A model generated the notes under the pieces. It was not told where the DNA came from. It saw only the letters and a list, made by a program, of their open reading frames with translations, and did no database searches. A DNA stretch of 5,147 nucleotides, from contig DQEK01000164.1 in the NCBI GenBank assembly GCA_003533545.1, forward strand, positions 1 to 5,147, given 5' to 3'. Positions 1 through 5,147 of this stretch are shown here, one piece after another. Source of the stretch: Acidobacteriota bacterium (GTDB lineage: Bacteria > Acidobacteriota > Vicinamibacteria > Vicinamibacterales > UBA8438). The stretch's first letter is position 1; each line of letters opens with the position of its first letter. Position numbers and translations under genes: made by a program.

Positions 1-1
1 C

Positions 2-64
2 GTTGACAAGGAGGAGTTACTGCAGCAGATCGTGCGGGACATGGAGGTCCCACCGTGGAAATAG
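2..64 (+). CDS. mxaR: MoxR-family AAA+ ATPase, C-terminal end only (5' truncated by window edge)
   Basis: Only the last 20 codons and a TAG stop are visible. The frame reads a short charged helix (DKEELLQQIVRDME) followed by a VPPWK tail. No Walker motif is in view, so the identity rests on context: a DUF58 gene directly follows, with its GTG start inside this gene's last codons (10-base overlap), and MoxR ATPases nearly always sit immediately upstream of DUF58 and vWA genes. MoxR proteins are hexameric AAA+ ATPases thought to remodel or load metal into partner proteins together with vWA domain proteins. In methanol dehydrogenase clusters the gene is called mxaR or moxR. That a coding frame ends here is fairly sure; the family name is inferred from the neighbours. 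Confidence 0.6.
   Translation, partial: VDKEELLQQIVRDMEVPPWK
43..48 (+). promoter_or_regulatory. Shine-Dalgarno site for the DUF58 gene
   Basis: A perfect GGAGGT lies 6 bases before the GTG at 55, inside the end of the upstream ATPase frame. It decides in favour of the GTG start, and so for a 305-residue product. The overlap of stop and start suggests translational coupling of the two genes. Confidence 0.7.
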
Positions 65-972
65 AGGAGGTCTATGCCAGGTTTCGTGACATCAAACACG
101 GGATCCGGGCGAAGAAGCCCTCGACGAGCATCCACTTTGGCGAACACAAGAGTGGGTTTAAAGGGGCCGGCTACGACATCGTTGGCATTGACCAGTGGCG
201 GCCGGGACAGCCCCTAAAGGATGTGTCGTGGACGCTCAGTCTGCGCACGTATCCCGAAAAGCTCTACCGCATTGAGCGGATGGAGCCCAAGGAACTTCGC
301 ACGCTCATCGTGTGCGACCTGTCATATTCAACGTTATTTGAGGTGTCCCGCGAATCGAACAAAGCGCTGTTGATGCTCGATCTGATAGGCAACCTCGGGT
401 TGACTCGGGCGAACGTTCGGGATCCGGTCGGCCTGCTCGGATACTCTGATCGTGTCGAGCTTTACATGCGTCCCAAGCTTGGGACTTCACAGGTCTTCTA
501 CATGGCGCATCAGATCTTCGAGAAGTTGAAGCTTGAGCGCCAATTTCCAGAGAAGCGGCCGGCTCACCTACGGGTGGCAATCGACTTCATGCTCGCTCGG
601 CTGAAGATGCGACACTCGGTTATCCTTCTGACCGACCTGGTAGACATGGTTAACGATCCGGACGCGGTCGATTACAAGCGTCTGCGCACGGTGGCCTCGA
701 AGCACGATATGATCGTGCTCATTCTTGATGACCCCGAGGAGTTCAACGTCAAGAGCCGACTTGGGTATATCCGGATCTCGGACATGGAGACTGGGAAGCA
801 GACGGTGATATCGGCTCGGAAAGCCGGTGCGATCCGCCGTCGGATCGAAGAGACGCGCGAGACGCTTCAGTACCGGCTGAAACACCACGCCGGCATTGAT
901 TCGGCTGTGCTGACCCCCAAGAATCACCTTGAGGAACTACCGAAGTTCCTGATTTCGCGTACCGCACGCTAG
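55..972 (+). CDS. mxaS: DUF58 / vWA-like protein of methanol dehydrogenase accessory cluster (MxaS-like)
   Basis: A 305-residue soluble protein with no signal peptide or membrane helix, so presumably cytoplasmic. Residues about 35-75 carry the DUF58 signature region (GxGYD, then the DVSW that stands for the usual R-x-IDW, then LRTYPEKLYRIE). A vWA-like fold follows, with a MIDAS-type DLSYS at residues 88-92 and a hydrophobic strand ending in TD at 193-194. The middle MIDAS threonine is not evident: the stretch around 169-176 (PAHLRVAI) has none. Length fits the short DUF58 class found in MoxR operons. The start is GTG with a strong ribosome binding site. It sits directly between the ATPase and an MxaA-like gene, the R-S-A order of mxa clusters. 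Its biochemical role is not established; it is presumed to be a partner of the MoxR ATPase. The DUF58 family is near certain; the mxaS name rests on synteny. Confidence 0.82.
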   Translation: MEIEEVYARFRDIKHGIRAKKPSTSIHFGEHKSGFKGAGYDIVGIDQWRPGQPLKDVSWTLSLRTYPEKLYRIERMEPKELRTLIVCDLSYSTLFEVSRESNKALLMLDLIGNLGLTRANVRDPVGLLGYSDRVELYMRPKLGTSQVFYMAHQIFEKLKLERQFPEKRPAHLRVAIDFMLARLKMRHSVILLTDLVDMVNDPDAVDYKRLRTVASKHDMIVLILDDPEEFNVKSRLGYIRISDMETGKQTVISARKAGAIRRRIEETRETLQYRLKHHAGIDSAVLTPKNHLEELPKFLISRTAR

Positions 973-979
973 CAGGCAG

Positions 980-2080
980 ATGCACATGACACGCACGATG
1001 TTCGTCGGGATTTCCGCACTACTGGTAGCTACGGTTGGCTCTGCGCAGCCACCCGACCCGCCAACTGGACCGGTCGGTCCGGTACGAGTCGAAACGCTGG
1101 AGCTGGAACCAACCGTCGTCAAGACGGGCGATCTCATTACTCAGCGTTATCGAGTGACGTTCCGTGACCTGATTTCGGAGGGACAAGAGATCATCATTCT
1201 TGAGGACCGGATGGCCCCGGAGACGTTACCCGTGCACCCCTTTGAGGGGGTCTCGCTCAGGGTCGACAAGACGCAGGTTGGCGACGAGTACATCTGGGAC
1301 TTTGTCTATGGGTTCAGGCTCGTGGACCCGAACAAGATGACCTATCTGCTACCGAATTTCAGCTTCTATTACTTGGTGCGTGACCTCGGAGAGGATCTTG
1401 AGGACGCGGAGGTGCAGCAGGTGGACGGGGGACAGGGGTTGGTTCGCTACGTGTCGTCGATCACCGACGAGCCGGTGCTCGACATTAGGGATACCATCGA
1501 ATTGGGCACCTTCGGCGGGCGGGCGACGTTCTTCCAGACCCTTGCTTGGACCGTCGCGCCACTGCCGCTACTGGTTTGGTTCGTGATGCTCGTTAGGCAC
1601 GCGCGTAGGCCAAAGGCGGTCTCGTTGGAGAAGCAGCAGGAGGAAGATGAGCTGGCGAGGCTCGAGGCGCAGATTCCGGTCGCCCCCTCCATTTGGGAGG
1701 CAAGGCGTCACGTTTCGAAGGAACTGCGGGCGCTGGAGGACCTTCCAGCTGGGGTGGGCGGTGACCGGCTAGCAGCCGTCGAACGGAACATGGTGCTGGT
1801 CCTTCGGGACTATCTGCAGGCGGACCTACCGGATTTGGTCCCGGGCGACACAGCACTCGACATGCAGCGACACGTGGCGGGTTTGGACGATGGTCCAAGG
1901 AAAGAGGCGCTCGGGGTGCTGGCCGGGAAGCTGGTGTCGTACCAACACGGCTTGGAGCAGAGCGAGCCCGCACCACTGGACGATCCCAGGCAGGAGGTAG
2001 AGGACCTGTCGGCGGCGCTTGCTCAGCTGCGTCCGCATGTGCGTCTGCTCAACAATCTGAAGGGATTGGTGGGGCGGTAG
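980..2080 (+). CDS. mxaA: MxaA-like exported single-pass membrane protein (BatD-like layout)
   Basis: A 366-residue protein. Residues 1-22 form a signal peptide (hydrophobic FVGISALLVATVGSA, likely cut near A22). A beta-rich exported domain follows at about 35-180, beginning with a VKTGDLITQRYRV strand pattern like those of BatD-type domains. One membrane helix lies at about 187-206, followed by a basic stop-transfer (RHARRPK). A charged, helical C-terminal domain at about 213-366 should be cytoplasmic. The gene begins 7 bases after the DUF58 stop. Two starts are possible: ATG 980, or ATG 986, which is better spaced from the weak CAGG at 973-976; the choice changes only two residues. Known mxaA mutants make methanol dehydrogenase that lacks calcium and is inactive, which suggests a role in metal insertion or assembly. 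No enzymatic motif is visible. A BatD-like protein of a generic Bat cluster is the main alternative, but gene order favours MxaA. Confidence 0.7.
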   Translation: MHMTRTMFVGISALLVATVGSAQPPDPPTGPVGPVRVETLELEPTVVKTGDLITQRYRVTFRDLISEGQEIIILEDRMAPETLPVHPFEGVSLRVDKTQVGDEYIWDFVYGFRLVDPNKMTYLLPNFSFYYLVRDLGEDLEDAEVQQVDGGQGLVRYVSSITDEPVLDIRDTIELGTFGGRATFFQTLAWTVAPLPLLVWFVMLVRHARRPKAVSLEKQQEEDELARLEAQIPVAPSIWEARRHVSKELRALEDLPAGVGGDRLAAVERNMVLVLRDYLQADLPDLVPGDTALDMQRHVAGLDDGPRKEALGVLAGKLVSYQHGLEQSEPAPLDDPRQEVEDLSAALAQLRPHVRLLNNLKGLVGR

Positions 2081-2081
2081 G

Positions 2082-3212
2082 ATGTTGATGCCCTGGTCCG
2101 AGTTGCTCGCGTTTCTGAACGGGGGCTTTCAGGAGCTGCTGGAAACGGACTTCCAGCAGATCCGCTACGGCGATGTTGGTGTAGCCGTGGGGCTCGGATT
2201 GTTCGTCGGCGGTGTGCTGGCGTTTACGCTGGTACGCCTCGTCGCCGCTCGGAAGCGACATACGCGCCAGCACTCCGGACACGTGGTTGATCCGTCGCAT
2301 CGAAAGCGGCTTTGGGTTCGAGGGTTGCACACCGCGCCGAAGTTTTTACTGGCGGCGGCGCTCATGCTGTTGATCTTTTCGGTGGCTGACCCGTTTCTGA
2401 CCGCGACAGAAGAGGTAAGCGGCTACGTCGAGTCGCGGGTCCGGATCGACCTTGTCGACACCTCTGGATCGATGGCTTGGGAGTTCCCGGAAACGAACAA
2501 GTCGAAGGCTGAAGTGGCCAGGGACGCGCACCTCGCGTTTCTTGAGATGCGGCGAGAGAAGAACGACCGAGTGTCGCTGTGGCTGTTTTCGACCTATCCC
2601 TACATGGTGGACGATTTCGTCATGGACGACGAGTTGTACTACTTCCAGGTGTGGGATGCGCCATACGTGATGACTCAGCGGCTCGATAAAGCGATGGTCG
2701 TGCCTCGCGATAAGGTGCGGATCATCCCCGCCGAGGGTGATACAAATATCATCCGTCCGCTGCAGGACATCGTGGCATATTTCGACCGAGACGAAGCAAC
2801 GATGGGGCGCGGAGCGAACCAGAACCGCGCCGTGCTGATCATTACAGACGCTGCGGTCGATGAGTTTCCTGATGCCGAGTTCGCCGAGCTGAATCGACGA
2901 AATATCGTGCCCTACCTCATCTACATTAATACCAGCGACGCGCGGTCGGCCAGTTTTTTGCATCCCACCGTGCCGCAACTGGTGGCGCAGATTCAGGAGT
3001 ACGGTGGTGACTATTTTGACGTCACTGACGAAGACAGCCTCTTACGTGCCTATGAAGCCATCGATGAGCGCGAGGCCGTGCGAATGGAGTTGAAGCACCG
3101 AGCGTTAAAGGTCCCGATTTATTCCCGTTTCTTACTACTGGCGATGGGGTTCCTCGTGGTTGGCATTCCGCTCGGTTTTGTTTCGGAATTGTTGTGGGGG
3201 ACTAACCCGTAG
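2082..3212 (+). CDS. mxaC: Membrane-anchored vWA domain protein, MxaC-like
   Basis: A 376-residue protein. Membrane helices are seen at about 34-56 and 88-106, a vWA domain at about 120-330, and a last helix at about 349-370. The vWA domain has a full MIDAS set: DTSGS at 126-130, a threonine in GDTNI at 221, and TD with the aspartate at 256, so metal binding should be intact. The loop between helices 1 and 2 (57-87) is very rich in Arg, Lys and His, which places it in the cytoplasm and the vWA domain in the periplasm. An acidic cluster (D177, D178, D182, D183, E184) lies inside the vWA domain. The ATG at 2082 follows the mxaA stop by one base; an in-frame ATG at 2088 is an equally possible start. 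The layout is that of BatA/MxaC proteins. The name MxaC comes from its place after MxaA and before a small MxaK-like gene. Confidence 0.75.
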   Translation: MLMPWSELLAFLNGGFQELLETDFQQIRYGDVGVAVGLGLFVGGVLAFTLVRLVAARKRHTRQHSGHVVDPSHRKRLWVRGLHTAPKFLLAAALMLLIFSVADPFLTATEEVSGYVESRVRIDLVDTSGSMAWEFPETNKSKAEVARDAHLAFLEMRREKNDRVSLWLFSTYPYMVDDFVMDDELYYFQVWDAPYVMTQRLDKAMVVPRDKVRIIPAEGDTNIIRPLQDIVAYFDRDEATMGRGANQNRAVLIITDAAVDEFPDAEFAELNRRNIVPYLIYINTSDARSASFLHPTVPQLVAQIQEYGGDYFDVTDEDSLLRAYEAIDEREAVRMELKHRALKVPIYSRFLLLAMGFLVVGIPLGFVSELLWGTNP

Positions 3213-3247
3213 CTTGCCTGACGGTCCGGACGTTTGTGCCGTTTGAA

Positions 3248-3253
3248 AGAGAG
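3248..3253 (+). promoter_or_regulatory. Probable ribosome binding site for the MxaK-like gene
   Basis: The purine run AGAGAG ends 4 bases before the ATG at 3258. It favours that ATG over the TTG at 3234, which would add eight residues (a Cys, several charged residues) ahead of the signal-anchor. The match to GGAGG is only moderate. Confidence 0.45.
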
Positions 3254-3257
3254 TGAC

Positions 3258-3923
3258 ATGCGACTGACAGACCTGCTCGACAAGGAACATTCCTTCAGAT
3301 ACCTCGTGGGATTTGTGTTGGCGTTACTGTTCCTTGTGGGGGTGTCGGTGCCCTCACGCAGTCTCGCCGGGTTCTATGCGAATCTTGAAGGACTGAGCGA
3401 CAGCGTGGAGCGCGCCGACTACGCTACGGCTGAAGAGCAGCTGTCCGAGGTCTCTGCTTTCTACGACGGTAGTCGAGTTTGGGGCATGCAGTGGTTCGCT
3501 GATTCCTACCTTTTCCAGGACGCTTTTCTGCAACAGGCCTCCTATAGCTACCTCACCGGCGACTACGAGACAGTGGTGAACGATTTAGCCGACGAAATCG
3601 ACGATCCTCGTGCTTCGCACTTGCTGGCCAATTCGAAATTCATGCTTGCCAGACAACGCTATCGCGCCATCGACAGCGAGGACCCTAACGCTCAGATCGA
3701 AAAAGAGGCGATCATCCTTGAGGTGATGGAAACGGTCAACGCGGACTACGAACGCGCGCTTCGAGGTGACTTAACTGAGCGTTTTGACTACAAGTGGAAC
3801 TACGACCTGACGAGCAATCCAGAAGCGATCCGTCGCGCTCTGGAGGCACCGCGTGAAATAGAACCCCCTGAGCTCGAGCAAATGAAGGGCGAAGGCACTC
3901 CGGTCCGTCGCCGTCGCGGCTGA
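3258..3923 (+). CDS. mxaK: MxaK-like small membrane-anchored helical (TPR-like) protein
   Basis: With the ATG at 3258 the product has 221 residues. The N-terminus is a short charged segment, then a hydrophobic helix at about 15-31, then SRSLA at 33-37, which could be a signal peptidase site or just the edge of an uncleaved anchor. Either way the rest should be periplasmic. Residues about 45-170 are mostly helical with alternating aromatic and alanine positions (for example DYATAEEQL, then GDYETVVNDL), reminiscent of TPR repeats but too divergent for me to count units. Residues 179-184 read KWNYDL, followed by a proline- and charge-rich tail ending in four arginines and a glycine. It lies between two vWA genes, exactly where mxaK sits between mxaC and mxaL. 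MxaK is known genetically to be needed for active methanol dehydrogenase; its molecular function is unknown. In generic Bat clusters the TPR part is fused to a vWA protein. Confidence 0.65.
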   Translation: MRLTDLLDKEHSFRYLVGFVLALLFLVGVSVPSRSLAGFYANLEGLSDSVERADYATAEEQLSEVSAFYDGSRVWGMQWFADSYLFQDAFLQQASYSYLTGDYETVVNDLADEIDDPRASHLLANSKFMLARQRYRAIDSEDPNAQIEKEAIILEVMETVNADYERALRGDLTERFDYKWNYDLTSNPEAIRRALEAPREIEPPELEQMKGEGTPVRRRRG

Positions 3924-3961
3924 TTGCCGAGGCGACGCGGTCCAGTTTCGTTCGCGACACC

Positions 3962-5050
3962 ATGGGCGGCTTCCTAGCGATTCTTGGCGACAGTGTCGAG
4001 TTCGCCAATCCGGAGTATCTGGCGATCGTCCCGATTGCCGGATTGCTACTGGTGTTCGGCCTGTTGGTCTTCGCGATGCGCTTGCAGTTGCGTCCGGCGC
4101 ACACCGAAGGCTCGAAGTACCCCTTCTTCGGCCACATCAAATTTTGGTTCTTGGCTATCGGCGCCCTGGTGCTAGTGTCAGTGGCAGCCGCCCGTCCCTT
4201 TTGGGTTTACGGTGGGTCCAGCTTCAAACGAGGTGATGTCGACGTCATCGTTGCTATTGACGCCTCGGCATCGATGTGGGTCAAGGACCTGGGTCCTTCC
4301 CGACTCGAACTGGCGGTGCGGGAAACGTTGTCGCTCTATACGCAAGACATACTAACGCCTGGCGATCGCACGGCGGTCTTTGTGTGGGGCACGACGGCCC
4401 TGCGTCGGGCCCACCTGTCGTCGAATGCGGAACGGTTCATTGAGGAAGTCGGGCGCATCGGTCCGCCGCCGACTCTGACTGGTGACGCGTTTCCCTGGGA
4501 CAGCGACGTTGCGACCGCGTTCGAGTCTATCTATCTATCTCTGGATAACCAGGACCGCTTCGAGTCCGGAGAGGATTCCTGGCAACCGGAAGAACGCAGT
4601 GATCGACTCGTTTTGCTTTTCACGGATGGCGACTTCCTGATCGATGCCGAGCAGAGGAGCCGGGTGGACATCGCCCTCGGCGAGTTTCGGCGTCGCGGTC
4701 TTGTTGTCTACCCGGTCGCGATTGGTAGTCGCACCGGCGTCAGTGTAGACAGCGTACTGCTCGATTACGTCCGCGGCGTTGATTATGACGAGACGCTTGA
4801 GGCCGACCTTGAAGGTCAGCGCACTCGTCTGGGACTCGACGGAATCGGCATGGTCGAACAGCGGACCAACGGCCGTGCGTTCATCGTTGATAGCCCGCAG
4901 GTGACTTCAGACACGTTCCTCCGCAACGTCGTTGATGGCCACCGGAGCATCTCGTTCCAACTCGTTCCCTCTGACGACAAGCAGGAAGTCTGGCAGTGGG
5001 TCGTCATGCTCGCTATCGCCGTCTTCGTTATGGCGATGCTCTTCTACTAA
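3962..5050 (+). CDS. mxaL: Membrane-anchored vWA domain protein, MxaL-like
   Basis: A 362-residue protein with the BatA-type start (FANPEYL at 14-20). Membrane helices lie at about 20-39 and 60-78, a vWA domain at about 92-330, and a C-terminal helix at about 344-362. MIDAS residues are DASAS at 100-104 and TDGD with D222. At the middle position the aligned segment reads WDSDVATAF (179-187), so Ser181 seems to stand where a threonine is usual. The linker between helices 1 and 2 is basic, so the vWA domain is predicted periplasmic. The start is the first ATG in frame, 38 bases after the MxaK stop. No good ribosome binding site precedes it, and the frame stays open upstream into the MxaK end, though without another ATG or GTG close by. 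MxaL is known to be needed, with MxaA and MxaK, for calcium-containing methanol dehydrogenase. The family is secure; the mxaL name rests on order. Confidence 0.73.
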   Translation: MGGFLAILGDSVEFANPEYLAIVPIAGLLLVFGLLVFAMRLQLRPAHTEGSKYPFFGHIKFWFLAIGALVLVSVAAARPFWVYGGSSFKRGDVDVIVAIDASASMWVKDLGPSRLELAVRETLSLYTQDILTPGDRTAVFVWGTTALRRAHLSSNAERFIEEVGRIGPPPTLTGDAFPWDSDVATAFESIYLSLDNQDRFESGEDSWQPEERSDRLVLLFTDGDFLIDAEQRSRVDIALGEFRRRGLVVYPVAIGSRTGVSVDSVLLDYVRGVDYDETLEADLEGQRTRLGLDGIGMVEQRTNGRAFIVDSPQVTSDTFLRNVVDGHRSISFQLVPSDDKQEVWQWVVMLAIAVFVMAMLFY

Positions 5051-5147
5051 CTTGGCTTAGCTCGTCTGCTTAACTGGTACCACTGGGGGGATCCGACCGT
5101 TCGTCTCAGGCGGAGCTCGTGTCGCGTTGTGTTGTTCCGTTGTGGCG
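5051..5147 (+). other. Downstream end of window, no supported gene or terminator
   Basis: I see no convincing stem-loop with a T-run after the last vWA stop, so the operon may continue. A GTG at 5119 is preceded by GGAG (5112-5115) with short 3-base spacing and opens a frame to the window edge, but nine codons are too few to judge. In mxa clusters a small exported protein, MxaD, often follows mxaL. Confidence 0.3.

Noticed and set aside
2346..2978. A 210-codon open frame on the minus strand
   Set aside because: It lies wholly antisense to the vWA gene, has no recognisable domain, and is His/Arg/Val-rich as expected for a shadow of a G+C-biased gene.
3224..3231. Palindrome GTCCGGAC in the gap before the MxaK-like gene, as operator or terminator
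   Set aside because: Only 8 bases with no loop and no T-run, and the symmetry does not extend; such palindromes are common by chance at this base composition.
3234..3257. TTG start at 3234 for the MxaK-like gene
   Set aside because: ATG 3258 has a purine-rich site just upstream and gives a normal short N-terminus before the membrane helix.
4526..4540. Tetranucleotide run (TCTA repeated about 3.75 times) inside the MxaL-like gene, as a possible phase-variation repeat
   Set aside because: Too few units to slip often; it codes an ordinary SIYLS stretch in the vWA helix and the frame is intact on both sides.
2082..5050. A generic Bat (BatA/BatB/BatD) stress-tolerance operon
   Set aside because: The BatD-like gene precedes the vWA genes, the small helical gene is separate and lies between them, and this order matches mxa. 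The alternative is not excluded without searches.

Overview
This window is one compact, single-strand block of six genes, all on the + strand. There is no RNA gene, mobile element, CRISPR array or large repeat that I can see. By gene order and architecture it matches the mxaR-S-A-C-K-L accessory segment of bacterial methanol dehydrogenase clusters. That segment holds a MoxR-type AAA+ ATPase, a DUF58 protein, an exported single-pass protein, a membrane vWA protein, a small membrane-anchored helical protein, and a second membrane vWA protein. The order, the two unfused vWA proteins, and the small MxaK-like gene between them fit mxa better than the generic MoxR/BatA/BatB/BatD (Bat) cluster, where the second vWA protein is usually fused to TPRs and BatD comes last. 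The assignment is by recognition, not by database search, and the methanol dehydrogenase structural genes (mxaF, mxaJ, mxaG, mxaI), expected upstream, lie outside the window.

Layout: positions 2-64 are the last codons of the MoxR-like ATPase. Its stop overlaps the GTG start of the DUF58 gene (mxaS, 55-972). Then come mxaA (980-2080), mxaC (2082-3212), mxaK (about 3258-3923) and mxaL (3962-5050). The first four genes are separated by an overlap or by gaps of at most 7 bases; the gaps before mxaK and mxaL are about 45 and 38 bases. The last 97 bases (5051-5147) hold no gene I can support, only a possible start of the next one.

How the genes probably work together: MxaS and the MoxR ATPase have no membrane segments and should be cytoplasmic. 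MxaA has a signal peptide, an exported domain, one membrane helix and a cytoplasmic helical domain, so it can link the two compartments. In MxaC and MxaL the loop between the first two membrane helices is basic, which by the positive-inside rule places both vWA domains in the periplasm, where methanol dehydrogenase resides. MxaK is probably anchored or secreted to the periplasm. In methylotrophs, mxaA, mxaK and mxaL are known to be needed for active, calcium-loaded methanol dehydrogenase, so an ATPase-driven metal-insertion or maturation machine spanning the inner membrane is the natural reading.

Organism: moderately high G+C, Gram-negative type export signals and an mxa-type order point to a proteobacterial methylotroph or a relative. 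The window alone does not fix the class.
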